In this document: in pieces, positions 32,680 through 44,927 of the stretch | How positions within the stretch are numbered: position 1 is the first letter of the stretch | Layout: each line of letters begins with the position of its first letter | NCBI RefSeq assembly: GCF_023278565.1 | Contig: NC_064678.1 | Span: 1,054,001 to 1,118,000, forward strand | Length of the DNA: 64,000 nt | Direction: 5' to 3' | Source of the DNA: Colletotrichum lupini | Taxonomy: Eukaryota > Ascomycota > Sordariomycetes > Glomerellales > Glomerellaceae | The notes under the pieces: generated by a model | The model's database searches: none | What the model was told of the DNA's origin: nothing | The model's input: only the letters and a program-made list of their open reading frames with translations | Position numbers and translations under genes: made by a program

Positions 32680-33989
32680 TTTGTCAACAAACAATAACCT
32701 TAATGAAAAGAACCGCCTGAGGTAGAAACAGAGGAAGCATAGCCGGAACCAGCAGCTAAGTCGATGAAAGGAGATCAAGCGGGAAACACAAAGTGTAAAT
32801 AACTACCCGAGGAAGACTCTGAACAGAAACCGAATCGATGGAACTGGACTTGTAGCCCCGTGCGTCTGGCAGCTTGAATCGCTCATGTGCCCTTGCTCTT
32901 CTTTCTCCCTGAGGACCTTGTGCTTGTTCCCTGTCCGGTGCTCCTGGTTCAGTGTTCCCAATATCCAGCAAGGACCATGCCGATCGTGAGGCCATGGCAG
33001 GGGAAGGTCTCAATTAGGTGCTTATGATGAACATTTCACCTCTTCAATAGGACTGAAGGTGGTCAAGGCACGAACGGCGTCAATGTACGGACTGCTCCGT
33101 CAACCGTTTACTCTCACCCCCAAAGGATCAGGGGGTTTTCGTCACGGAGCCAGCTCCGCTTTCGATAACGACAGTGGCATAAGAGAAGTACCCCAGTTGA
33201 TTCCCACTCTGAGTACCACACGATGAGGACCAAACCGTCCGATCGAAGGTTTGCTCGGGGAACCGGAGAGCCAGCCGGGAACATTGGTCCTCCTCAGAGC
33301 AACAAGTTCAAACGTTAATCGCTCCATGCCGTTGGTCGAAGATATGACCTGTGGCGCTACGCCACCACGATTTCTGAACCAATCCATACTGGAGCTAAGT
33401 TTTAGAGAGTTCACTAATCGAGCCCCGTCAATGGAAATTCTCCATCAAAACTGGCGGACTGTGACGGAAGAATGTCATTCATCATTAGTGATGTCTTGAA
33501 CCCTGGTGGCTGGACTAGCATAGTCTTCAACATCCAATGTGGCTCCCCTGCAGTTGTCCTTGGTATATTGCATGAAACGATATACTACAAGTTCCCATGA
33601 ACTTGGAGCCGTCTTCCCGCGTTGCGCGCTTCCTGCGTCTGCAGCCGACTTCGCTTGCGGTGTAAGAAGGATATACCGCACTTCTGTTCTGTCACATTCT
33701 GTATTCCTTCGCGGGCCAATGGAACTGTAGGAATGTCAACCTCAACTTCTTGGCCGCATCGAAACCCTGTCAGGAACCCAGTCGCTCGGATGCCTGAGGT
33801 GCAGCATATCAATCCATCTTCTTTCGGAGCCCCGGTCGTAGGAGCACTGATCAACGCCTCGTAATGTCGGGAGCTATTCACCCCTTTTGTAACGCTGGGT
33901 TACCATTTGGAGTGTTTTCGCCAGAGTGTCTCCACTGTGATAATACAATGCGACGAGTCATTTCTAGTTCCAACGACGGCAATGAGTGG
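32680..33989. other. Upstream region of the 7TM gene with unresolved minus-strand frames
   Basis: Minus-strand frames at 33585-33881, 33475-33681 and 33142-33414 follow one another with overlaps and could be remnants of one gene. None starts convincingly (the first uses GTG) and I recognise no family, so I do not call a gene. The 33.1 kb end also holds the promoter of the 7TM gene. Confidence 0.4.
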
Positions 33990-33991
33990 TA

Positions 33992-35879
33992 AGTCGACCC
34001 ACCCCCTTTTGGCCACCCCCCCCTTTTGGCCACCCTATCAAAACATAGTATTAAAACATCGCTACTAACTATACTTAATTAATTAACTATCTTCTATTAC
34101 TATAATAATATAGTTATTATCTTCCCTAAGTAATTTAACCCCTATGAGTCGACTAGGACTAACTAAATAGTTATTAAAGTCCTCCTAAGCTCTTTATATA
34201 TTTTAGATATTTACGAACTTAGTATTTAAGTTTATTAATATACTTTTCTTTTTTTATAGCCTTAATTAGTTAACTTTAGCTTTTAAAACTCGAATATAGT
34301 ACTAAGATGTTACTAAATAATAGGCCTACTTATTAAATACTTTTTTTATTTTTTTAAATAGTAGTCGTTAAGTATTATAATCTAAACTAAGCTTTATAAA
34401 TAACTTTAACTAATCGCAAAGCTCGCTAGTTTTCTTAGGTATTAACTAGTTAATAATAAATATTACTAATACTTAGTTAATAGCTTTTTTAATATTACTA
34501 GTTACTTACTTAGTATTTACGGTCTTTTTAATTAGTATAATTAGGTTAAATAGGATTATTAAATTAATAAGTAGTCTAGCTATATTAGGGGGATATAGTC
34601 TAATTACTTTCTATTTACTTTATATATTTAATAATATTAGACTAGCTAAACGAGCTTTTTAATAATAGCTTAAGAAGTACCGCTTTTTAATAATAATAGA
34701 ATTATTTATTATATCCTCTTTATTAAGCTCTTTTTTATACTTAAACTTAATAAGTTTAAAAATAGCTATATCTAACGGCTAGAGGATATAAGAAGTATAT
34801 AGTAATAAGAATAGTAAGTAAATATTATTTTTATAATATTCTTATATAAATTCTATTGTTATATAACTTTTATAGCTATTTAGAATTAATAGTTAAAGCT
34901 TATTAAGTATACTAAGCCCTCTGAGGGGGGGGGGTCTTAGTTTATAATAAAAATACTATTTTTAACTACTTAAGGATAGTTTTATCAATTATCTAGCTAT
35001 TATTTATTATTATAAACTCCTAACTAGTATAAGGGTTAAGTTTAAATAGAAACTATCATTATTATACCGACTTTCCTTTATATATAACTAATAGTTTAAT
35101 AGCTTAATTATTAATAAAAATATACTTAATTATAAATACCTAAGTACGCAAACTAAGCTCTTTTTTTTATATTATTATAGTCTTTATTTTACTTAAAACT
35201 AGGCTATTAAATCCCTTACCCTTTAAAATATTAGTTTTATTTATATTATATTTATTAGCCTATTTAATATTACTAATTTTTAGTATATTAAGTAATCTAA
35301 ACTATAACTTAATTATATTAGTAATAGCCCTATTTAAATACCTCGAATTAATAATACGACTTTTTTAGACCTTAATTAATAAGTTCCTCCTTAAAAAAGC
35401 GTCTATTTATCTTTTTTTAAAAAGATTTATATCCCCCTAAAATCTTAAAACTTACTTAGCGAATTTTATAAGCTATTTATAAATTAATATAATGCTTAGA
35501 TTATACTAAATACGAACTTACTAAGCTAGCTAGTCTTTTTATTATAAAAAAAGCCTCTAGAGGTTTACGAATACTATTACCCTCGTTTAATAGCCTTTTT
35601 TATAATTATAAAGAGTTAACTTTAAAACTCCGAACTTAATTAAGGCCCGATTAACTAAGAGACCTCTTTTAATAGCCTTAAAAACCTAAATAACTTTATT
35701 TTTAATATACGAGATTATTATATATTAATAAATAAGTATATAAAAAAGAATTATATTTAGACGATTTTTATAATTATTATAATAGTTTGAAAATCGTGGG
35801 TAGGGTTTTAATACGGTAGCTGGGATAGAGAAATGGGGTGGCCAAAAGGGGGGGGTGGCCAAAAGGGGGTGGGTCGACT
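33992..35879 (-). mobile_element. Fot/pogo-type element, copy C (RIP-mutated)
   Basis: 1888 bp with the same ends as copy A (AGTCGACCCACCCCCTTTTG) and TA on both flanks (33990-33991 and 35880-35881). The interior aligns base by base with copy A but carries even more C to T and G to A change. The transposase frame on the minus strand is destroyed. Confidence 0.88.
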
Positions 35880-35881
35880 TA

Positions 35882-37450
35882 ATTAAGCTGTAAAAAGGTG
35901 GTAGTTGTGTGGATACAGACGTGGCATAGCACGAATCAAGATACTGTTTATGCGAGAATCTGCAGATAATTCTGCCCAGGGTTTGTTCTCCATTGTGGAA
36001 ACGACTGCCCAAGGGTTCGATGATCCATTTAATGGAGAGACAACATCGTCTGCCCCCGAATAAGCGTTACAATGGACTCTTAACTCGCGCAACAGTACGC
36101 CCGTCAATCTGGGCCTTGTCGCGGCAATAGTCCGACCGTTATCGAATCGCTAGAAGAGTAATCACTGACATCCTTCGATGTGCCTGTCCCATAATCTCGT
36201 TTCTGCGATGCAGAGATATCGCCTCAAAGGCTCAACCAGCCATTCAACGTAACTGCCGGTGGGATCGCCGATACGCCGCGGGCCCAGGATGCATCACCGT
36301 CCACAATTTATGGTTACCATTTGCTTTTCTTGGCCCAACAAAGGACTCACCACTAACGGGCGGGCTAGTGGGGGGGCCGTTCCGTGGTCTCCACGGGTTG
36401 CGAATCCGTCTCGCCAACGTCGGCGAGAAGCGCACATTCCTCCAGTCGCATCTAGGCTGGCCGTTGGGGACGATATCACCTGAAGCACATCGCTTAGCCA
36501 TTTCCTCGACCATGGTATTGGCAAAAAGAAATACTGCCTGGCGCAGACATGTTACCAGCCAGCTGGTGGCGAGATGAAATGTCAGATATCAATTATCCGG
36601 GGAATCCGGCATGAGCCGGGCCCTGAGACCTTTGCAGCAATGTTAGTGCAGTCAAGTTTGTCTCCCATCCAACGGTTCGGTTTGCCGTTGGAACTCGAAT
36701 GAACTCATTTATCATGTTTGCTTGCTGAGCGCTGCGTAATTTCCCCACCTAGGTAATTTGCAAAGAGACAATCTCCTTGCTCTGTTGGATTCAGGCCATG
36801 TATCATCCCGCCGGTCCTCGTCGTCGTAGTCTTGATGGATCATCAACGAGCCCCCACGTTTAACGGCGCGCCATTCCAACCGTTGGAAGAGGGCCGGCCC
36901 CATTGTCCATATGAATGGCGCACGGACAAGCATCATGCTTTTCCATTTCGGTCCTGACTCGAGCCAGAAAGGGGAACAGATCGTCCCCCTCCCATGACCC
37001 CAGGGCCCTTTCAACACCGAGCCCTTGTCGGCGGGACGTTCCCGGGCGCTGGAGTGACGAGCCCGCTGCCCAAGGTCCCACCAGCGCGCCGTTGAAGACC
37101 CCCGCAGTCTTTTTGGAGGTGGTGGTGGTAGCATCCTACTCCTCTGTCGCATCAAATCCATCGTTCGACCAACCATTGCACCCATTGGGCTGATCTGGCA
37201 GAGAGGAAGAGCTCATTAGATGGGAGTGTGGAGGTCCAGCCAAGACTGCTCATCAAGGGGTCTCTCGAAGACGAGTCAAGATGCTGACGGACCCCGCGAC
37301 TTGAGCATATGCGAACCATCCCGCTTCGTCTTGTCTTCAACGCACAGCTCACACTCTCTTGTCTTGATTCCCTCGCATTCCTACACTCCCTAAACGCCAA
37401 ACTTTAATACTCAAGTTTGTAAACGCCGTGCCGGATCAAGCCAAGCAAAC
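35882..37450. other. Gene-free region upstream of phenol monooxygenase
   Basis: About 1.57 kb of normal to GC-rich DNA. Overlapping short frames on both strands look accidental. It holds a CGG-N5-CCG site at 36598-36608 and the promoter of the downstream gene. Confidence 0.5.
36598..36608. promoter_or_regulatory. CGG-N5-CCG inverted triplet upstream of phenol monooxygenase
   Basis: CGGGGAATCCG, the layout bound by dimeric Zn2Cys6 factors, 843 bases before the ATG. This is the weakest member of the proposed set because of the distance. Confidence 0.35.
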
Positions 37451-39925
37451 ATGGCCACTCCAGAATCGAACATAGATGTGTAAGCGTCCTCACCAAAAGT
37501 ATCATCCATAAGCATGAACAACATTTCACTAACGTTACTTCTCATAGGCTCATCATCGGTGCCGGCCCTGCGGGGTAAGTTCAAACAGCGTGACATGACG
37601 CTTTCTTTTCTCTAAACCCTTGATGCCTAGCGGACTGACGAGGGTGAATGCCGGCACAGGTTGATGGCAGCCGCCTGGATGGCGCACTGCGGCGTCAACG
37701 CTCGCATTGTTGACAAGAGAAACACAAAGATCTTTTGCGGCCAGGCCGATGGACTCCAATGTCGCAGTCTGGAGATCTTTGACTCGCTTGGCTTCGCGGA
37801 TCGGGCCTGGAAGGAAGCCAATCACATGATTGAGGTATGGATGCTAAGTACCACTCTGTTACTGAATGTCTCACGCTGACTTGTTCTATCAGATTTGCAT
37901 GTGGGTATGTGACCATCATCATCACCATCATCCCAAGGCAGTTGGCAAGAACAAATACTCACAATTCGTAGAACCCGGGCAATGATGGTGTAATTCGCCG
38001 CAGCGACAGAATCCCAGACACCATTGTTGGCCTCTCGCGCTTCCAGCAAATTGTCCTCCAGCAAGGCCGCATCGAGCGTTTTTTCCTGGAGAACATCAAG
38101 AAGCACTCCAAGGATGCGATCAAGGTCGAGCGGGGGGTCCTCCCCGAGTCTCTGGAGATTGACCTGTCCAAAGTGGACGATGACGCCGCTTACCCGGTGA
38201 CTGTCAAGCTTCGGACCCTTAACGAGGAAGAGTCTACCCCTCCTCAAGCTGCCAACGCGAGCAAGATCCCTGACGGCCTGTTCCGGAGTAATTTGATCCG
38301 GGACGATGACGAGGCGGACTTGATCAAGAAGGCCCAGGATAGAGCCGGCGCGAGTGAGATTGTCCACGCCAAGTATGTCATTGGGTGTGATGGGGCCCGC
38401 AGTTGGACTCGGAGAGCTCTTGGGTTTGAGCTGGATGGAGAGGCTACTGATTTCATCTGGGGTGTCATGGACATCATTCCCATCACTGACTTCCGTGTGT
38501 TATTCCCCTAGACATTTTGACGTGGATATGAGGCTGATACCTGAAGCTACGCAGCCGATATACGCATGCGCTGTGCCATTCACTCCGCCGAGAACGGCAG
38601 TTTGATGGTCATTCCCAGAGAGAATAAGCTTGTCCGCCTCTACATCCAGTTGAAGGAGGTCGCCCCCGATGCGTCTGGAAGAGCAGACCGCTCCAAAATC
38701 ACACCCGAGCTCATCTTCGGCGCAGCGCAGAAGATTCTGAGCCCGTACAAGATTGAGTATGAGTACTGCGACTGGTGGACCGCATACCAGGTGAGTTGCC
38801 TACCGGGCGCATTTTACTATCATCATGGCCTTTGCTGATTAGTTGCAATAGATCGGCCAGAGAGTCGGTACCGAGTACGATGCCCACGGCCGTGTCTTCC
38901 TCGCCGGAGACGCTGTACACACCCACTCCCCCAAGGCCGGCCAAGGCATGAACGTCTCTATGCAAGACACATACAATCTCGGCTGGAAAGTTGCGCTGGC
39001 CGCCAAGGGTATCGCGAAGCGCGACATTTTAAATACCTACCAGAGCGAGCGACGCCGCGTTGCTCAAGACCTCATCGAGTTCGACCACCGCTTTAGCCGT
39101 CTCTTCTCCGGCCGCCCCGCCAAGGACGTTTTGGACGAGGAGGGCGTCAGCATGGAGGTCTTCAAGGATGCATTCCTCAAGGGCAACTTATTTGCGTCTG
39201 GTCTCTCTGTTGATTACGGTGCCAGTAACCTGGTCGTCAAGGCAGGCGATTCGCTGAAGCAGGGTGATGGCAGCAAGGTGCTCAAGTCTGTCGCCTCCAT
39301 TTCTGAAGAGGACTTCAAGAAGAAGCAGGCGCTGGCCACTGGTCTCCCCGTCGGTATGCGCTTCAACAGCTTCAAGGTCCTGAATCAAGCCTGCGCTCGC
39401 CCTTGGCACTTCCAGGAGATTCTCAAGGCTGACGGTCGTTTCCGCGTCGTGCTCTTTGCGGGCAACATTCTTGATCCGTCGCAAAAAGCCCGCGTAGACA
39501 ACTTCTGCGTGGCTCTCGACGCCCCCAACAACTTCCTCCGCAAGGTTACGCCTGCAAAGGCTCCTATCGATAGCGTCATTGAGGTTCTGACCATTCACTC
39601 TGCGAAGCGCACCGATACGGAACTGCTGAGAGACTTCCCCGATATCTTGCATCCTTTTAATTCGCATACTGGCTGGGACTACAATAAAGTGTACGTCGAT
39701 GACGAGAGCTACCATGAGGGCTTTGGAGATGCCTACAAGAACTATGGCGTCGACAAGCAGAGGGGTTGCGTTGTGGTTGTACGACCTGACCAGTATGTTG
39801 CGTGGATTGGTGAGCTCGAAGACTTTGATGATTTGCAAAAGTACTTTGAGGGATGTCTGGTTCTGGGCCAGCCCGCTCCCAATGGGGTGAATGGCACGAA
39901 CGGAACTTCATTGCCAGTGCGGTAA
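37451..39925 (+). CDS. FAD-dependent phenol 2-monooxygenase
   Basis: Predicted to ortho-hydroxylate phenolic rings with NADPH and O2. Exons are 37451-37479, 37548-37574, 37660-37834, 37893-37904, 37972-38494, 38555-38790 and 38852-39925; 691 aa. The FAD-binding Rossmann start is VLIIGAGPAGLMAA (GxGxxG at residues 14-19). The middle carries YVIGCDGARSWTRRALG, and the GD motif is GRVFLAGDAVHTHSPKAGQGMN. After about residue 440 comes the thioredoxin-like C-terminal domain of phenol hydroxylases. The fourth exon is only 12 bases (ICMW) and is needed to give the family's EIC-W-NPG sequence. The protein is probably cytosolic. It lies 9 kb from the quercetinase cluster, across transposon copy D, and could act on aromatic products of flavonoid breakdown; that link is inference. 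Confidence 0.92.
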
Positions 39926-41956
39926 GTTGGCTCAGAGTCGTCGACAGTTGTATTCAAGTGGCTGTTAGTAGGTCGTTTAGATAATGTATCACCAATACCT
40001 ACAAATGCCTACATCGGAGACAATAATAAGTCGTTGGTGAACAGACTACATAAACTTTTTGCTCCTGAAATTTGACCGAAAAGACCGCATTGCTCCCGTG
40101 CCCAAACAATATCATCAAATGTCAGGTTGGCTTCTGGACAGAATTTCAAACTTAGTTCGCCGTCGAAAGAATACAGGCCTCATGCTACGTCTGGGTACAA
40201 GCCATCGCATAGTGGTACCTTGCAAATTGACATGCAACTTTCAATCGGCAACAAAGCCTTTCTATGCCTACTTACAGATATCTTATGATTACTAAATTCA
40301 ATCTTATTCTTTTCCATAACTGGGAACCATCTTGAACAAATGCTACAAGAGTGACAAAAGTAAGCAGTGCCAAATTCAACAATGGCCAACATTCGGAATG
40401 TTCCGGGCCTGCTACCCGTGCGTTGGCTGATCAGCTTCAGGGGCTCTAGCTCTGTTAGCTTTGTCTCACTACAAGGCGCCGCTCCCCTCACTCTAACATT
40501 GAACCTTATAAGCTCCCCGCTGTGGGGATTATTGGGCTAATAGTGAAGAATGAAGATGTCAAACGGTACTCCAGAAGGCGTTGAACTGGGTTCAATCCTT
40601 CGTGTGTGGGCAGTGGTTTAGTTGAGCTGTTGTACAAGTCACCTCAGTTGAAAACCATGTCAGTCTACCTACCATAGGTACTCCGTAGCGAGTATCGCTC
40701 AATAACGCGCTTCGGTGATGGTCACCCAAGGAATGCTAACAGCATAGGAAGTCTCCCTGGAAAGCGGTTCTTTCACAATGTTCGTCGCAACTATGCTCCG
40801 GATTAGTACTCAAATGCTAATTCATATTGAGACTCAGACCTCTTCATGTCCCTGGTGTCATTCAAGCGCGACGCCTGCCATCCGATGGCCAAGACGGCAC
40901 TCCCCCTGTTGCAGAACGCCGCTAAAGTATCACAGACCCTTAGCCTTAATCAAAAGGACTATGCTTCGCGGGAGATGTGCGCTGCTTCCCACTCGCCCTA
41001 GAGTATCATATTGAAACAGCCTTGGTCAATTGCCTCATTTCTCATTTAAAAGAAACGCCTCGATATTGTTCGGAGAATTAGACGCCGCTTTCGACTCGAA
41101 ACAGTGGGCGATCTTCTTCTTAGTCGACCCTCATCACAAAGCTTACTCTTAAGATCGGGGGAAACTTGGAACTGGCCACAGCGCATGGATGATTCAAGCC
41201 ACCCGCACTGACCGAAATCATCACACCCTCAACTCCCAGGGGAATTCCCGTGCCTGGCCCTGGTGTAGAACTCATCCAGAGCACTTGAGGGAGCTAGGAT
41301 CTAGAGCAGTCTTGCCTCTCCCGCCGCCAGCATCACCACACGAGGCGCTTCCCGTTCAACATCCCAGCCTGGTGCCGCTTCCCGCTCCACCCCCAGGATT
41401 ACTAGCTGAATTCACTAGAATTGAGCAACATCCATCAAACAACCATGCCCCCCACTAATAGCGCAAGTATGTGCAAATGAGGAAAACGCTGCGACCTCGG
41501 TTTGTCTGAGCGCTCATTCCATGTCGACTTGGACGTTGAGTCTCGCTGAACTGCCCAGGGTCAACTTCCACATGACGCTATTTTCAGTGTTCAACCATGT
41601 CGCATTACTCTTAGCTCAGTAAGCTTACCTTTCCATCGGTGATTTGCAGTCTTCCCTGAGTGTTGACAAATGTTTATCCCACCTGGGAGTGGCAAGACAG
41701 TGGCCAGCCAGATCTGTTGATAGATGTATATAAGTCGAGAACTTCTTCCGCAAGTTATTGTCATTGCCATTCTTCTTCTCATCATCGCAACACAGCCTCA
41801 AACATTCCTTCATTCTTCTCAATTCCGAAGCAAGTCTTCCATTTTATTCTTGGCACGAAGCTCAACATTCATTTACACTCTCATTCCTTTCAACTATCTC
41901 CATCATTTTCAGATCAATATTTCAGCGACACCAAGTCATATCCACAATCTTTCAAA
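39926..41956. other. Gene-free region and promoter of the glycine-rich gene
   Basis: About 2 kb with only short unsupported frames. The last 230 bases hold the core promoter and a pyrimidine-rich leader of the next gene. Confidence 0.5.
41727..41734 (+). promoter_or_regulatory. TATA box of the glycine-rich protein gene
   Basis: TATATAAG about 223 bases upstream of the ATG, followed by a long CT-rich leader typical of strongly expressed fungal genes. Confidence 0.55.
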
Positions 41957-43063
41957 ATGAAGGGCACAGTTCTCGCAACCTTTCTCGCCGCCTTCTCGGC
42001 TGGCGCCTTAGCCCACAAAGGCGGCTATGATAGCCCTACTGAAACCACTGGTGGCCAATCCGGAGGAAAGACCGGCGGCAAATCTGGTGGCGGCGGTGGA
42101 TTCGGACTCCCTGGCTCCGGCAGCGGCAGCCGCAGCGGCAGCGGTGGTCTCAGCGGCATTCTTCCCACTGGGCTACCCATCGGAGGCGGCAGTGGAGGTG
42201 GAATTGGCGGCCTCCCAGGCGGCATTGGTGGTGGTAGCGGTGGTAGCGGTGGTCTCAGTGGCCTTCTCCCCACCGGACTGCCCATCGGAGGAAGTAGCGG
42301 AGGAGGTAGCGCAGGTGGCATTGGTGACATCCTTGGCGGTGGCAAAGGAAATGTCCTCCCTACCGGGCTTCCGATCGGCGGTGGTAGCGATGGAGAATAC
42401 GGAGGTGGTGGCAGCGGCAGTGGCAGTGGCGCCGGCGGTATTGGTGGTATCCTGCCTACTGGCCTTCTCGGTGGCGGTGGAGGAGGTCTCGGTGGTCTTC
42501 CTGGCGCCGGCGGCAGCGGCAGCGGCGGCATTGGAGGTATTCTTCCTACCGGTCTTCCCCTTGGCGGCGGAAGCGGCCTTGGAGGTCTCCCAGGTGGAAG
42601 CGGCAGTGGCAGTGGTAGCGGCGGCATTGGAGGCATTCTCCCCACCGGCCTCCCTGGTGGTGGTGAGGGCGGTATTGGCGGTCTCCTGGGAGGTGGCGGT
42701 GATAAGGGCCTCGTTCTTCCTACTGGCGGAGGCGAGGGAGGCATCGGTGGCCTTCTTGGTGGTGGAAATGGCGGCATTGGCGGTGCCCTTCCTACCGGCC
42801 TTCCTATCCCGGGTATTGGCGGCAGTGGTAGCGAAAGCGGAAGCGGAAGCGGCGGCCTCCCCATTCCCGGCATCGGAGGCAGCGGTAACGGAGGAAGTGG
42901 GGGGATCGGCGGCATCATCCCCACTGGCCTCCCCATTCCCGGAATCAGCGGCAGCGGAAGCGGCAGCTCTCCCTCCGGCTTCGAGACCCGGATCCGCACC
43001 ACCACTGACAGCGGTGATGGTTATAATGCTCCCACTGCTACCCCGGCCCCTGAGGATTGGTAA
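41957..43063 (+). CDS. Secreted glycine/serine-rich repeat protein
   Basis: An intron-free gene of 368 aa. Residues 1-19 are a signal peptide (MKGTVLATFLAAFSAGALA). Nearly all of the rest is Gly/Ser-rich low complexity, punctuated about every 20-40 residues by an ILPTGLPIGG or LPIPGIGG unit, at least nine times. The last 25 residues are different, acidic and Thr/Pro-containing. There is no GPI-anchor signal at the end and only few cysteines. Such repeats suggest a structural cell-wall, matrix or surface protein; no enzyme domain is present. I do not recognise a named family. Because of the composition, long open frames also exist in three other frames; these are shadows. The repeat units vary at codon level, so expansion is not recent. 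Confidence 0.85.
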   Translation: MKGTVLATFLAAFSAGALAHKGGYDSPTETTGGQSGGKTGGKSGGGGGFGLPGSGSGSRSGSGGLSGILPTGLPIGGGSGGGIGGLPGGIGGGSGGSGGLSGLLPTGLPIGGSSGGGSAGGIGDILGGGKGNVLPTGLPIGGGSDGEYGGGGSGSGSGAGGIGGILPTGLLGGGGGGLGGLPGAGGSGSGGIGGILPTGLPLGGGSGLGGLPGGSGSGSGSGGIGGILPTGLPGGGEGGIGGLLGGGGDKGLVLPTGGGEGGIGGLLGGGNGGIGGALPTGLPIPGIGGSGSESGSGSGGLPIPGIGGSGNGGSGGIGGIIPTGLPIPGISGSGSGSSPSGFETRIRTTTDSGDGYNAPTATPAPEDW

Positions 43064-43195
43064 TTGTTTGAGCACTTACACTAGTAGACCTAGGTAGTTA
43101 TTGATGCTTCTCAATTTGGGTTACAGCCTTTTCTGAAATACACAAGAACAAATCAACAATCTCTATGAGCTTCCGCTCCAGCCGAGGCAGTCATC

Positions 43196-44927
43196 TCAAG
43201 CCGCAATCTGAGTACGCATGGCCTCCAATGGTGCACCTCCACTTGTGTTACCGACAACTTCTTCATCTGCATCTCCAACCAGGCTGGATCCATCATCGCC
43301 ATAGTCAGCCACCTGATCCTTCTCGCTTTCGGCACGAGCGTTCAGTTGCATATCGTCCATCTGAGAGGCAGCTTCGCTCACGCTCGTGGTGTCACTGTAC
43401 GGGTAACCTGCTAAGCCCTCCGGCAGTGTGGTGAGAGTGTTCGAATCATGGTTTCTTCCATTGGGCTGCTTCTGTTCCAGTGTCCTCTTCACATCATCAT
43501 GCACGCTCTCCATAATCTTTTCAAACAATCGCTGCGTCTTGGCGTCGAGGACGCCAGAGTCCGCGCCCTCAAAGACTCCTGGGATACGCCAGTTGGGATA
43601 CAGGTTGTCGTGGGTCTTCCTCACTTGCATTCGATCGGGGTGCGCGTCAAAATAGTAGTCACAGAGCCTGCAAGTAGGTTTGCTGCTGCCAATGTACTTC
43701 CAACTGTTGAAGTAGTCCCTTGGATGCTGTAGATCTCGGCTCAACAGATAGCTGTGAACGAGTACTTCAGCATGAACACGCGGCTTGAAGGTGCGCTTGC
43801 CGATTTGCCTCTGGATGATGCTGTCAAGACCGAACTTTTGCATCTCGACGGCGTGCTGAAGGAACTCTTGTTGCTCCTCATCATCATCTGGAATCATGTT
43901 CTTGATTATGGATGCCGCGGTGATGGACATGGACTTCGTCAATGGTCTTCGAGCATCTTCGCTTGACGGAACAGCTGTGAACTTGAAGTCTTGAAAAAGC
44001 TTCGGTAGGCGCTCATGAGTGCCAATGATGGCATCTGTCGCACGGCGGAAGGAGAGCAGTCGTCCGAGATAGTGGCGCAACTCGGACCAGTATTTTGACT
44101 CGGAAATTTCTCCATCCTTGGCGTTTCTCATGATGGCCTGATCGATCTGAGTGTTCTTGATAGCCACAACTCCTTTGATGAGCTTTTCACAATCACTCAG
44201 AACTGTACTCGGCTTAGCTATGCTATGCATTCGACTGAATCATTTCACCGCACTCTCTTGATTGACCTACACTTGTCTTGAACGTTCCCAGATGTAAGAT
44301 CCCGTGGAAAGTCTGTTTTGTTCTTCAGGACCAGGAGTTCCGACTTGAGGACTATAACGCACTAAACGTCAGTTTCATAGAAGGGAATCGATTACAGACA
44401 GGTCTTTTACCTTCCGGGGCCCCCCGTCTTTCACAGTCGTCAATGCAAGCGTCCAGATATTTGCCAACATTGTTCAGGTAGATATCGAGACGTGGCAGAT
44501 TGAACAATAGTATCTTCCAAAGGACCTGCTTGGCGAGAGGCTTGGGCTTGAGACCAGTAGGATTCTTTCCCACCAAAGTAAGTAGGTCTTCGGCGAACTG
44601 CTGAGTCTCAGACAGCTCATCGGCGTCTCTGTGATTAGAACCGAAGACGTACTCTGGGCCGTCTTCTCCCTCGAGGACGGTGAATGAAGTGACTGTCTGA
44701 CCGCCACGTTCATTGTCGCATGCCTGGGCCAACTTTTCTACAAACGAGCGGAAGACCTGGACCTGACTGGCAAGGGAATCGTTCTCTACCTTCGGAGTAC
44801 CGTTAAAGACGTCTTGACCGGCACGACAAGCTACTTGTAAAGCCTGCTCAAGAACGATGGGTTCGTAGAAGAGTTGGCACTGGTCTACGCCAGCGGGCTG
44901 TACCTCGGGAGTGGCTTGTTGGTTCAT
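43196..44927 (-). CDS. OTT_1508-like deaminase family protein, paralogue 2
   Basis: Exons 44411-44927, 44273-44351 and 43196-44222 give 540 aa. The start is the ATG at 44927; further upstream the frame has no ATG. The metal site is H349-A-E351 (RVHAEVLVHSYL) and C383-x2-C386 in YIGSSKPTCRLCDYYF, the HxE plus CxxC pattern of deaminase-fold enzymes. The N-terminal region (FYEPIVL ... ERGGQTVTSFTVLEG) aligns with paralogue 1, and both genes have the same three-exon plan. Compared with paralogue 1 it has an acidic linker (DDDEEQQEF) and a longer polar tail. The second intron is 38 or 50 bases depending on acceptor; I prefer 50. Function is unknown: deamination of a nucleotide or nucleic acid is suggested by the fold only. 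No export signal is seen. Confidence 0.75.

Noticed and set aside
33142..33881. Chain of three minus-strand open frames
   Set aside because: No ATG at the first frame, no recognisable domain and no clear splice sites; could be a relic but cannot be supported.
36244..37193. Several overlapping frames in GC-rich DNA
   Set aside because: Open in many frames because of composition; low-complexity translations.
42025..43097. Long open frames of about 300-356 codons overlapping the glycine-rich gene
   Set aside because: They translate to Pro-, Ala/Val- or Ala/Thr-only sequence without a signal peptide, as expected from shifted or reversed Gly/Ser codons.
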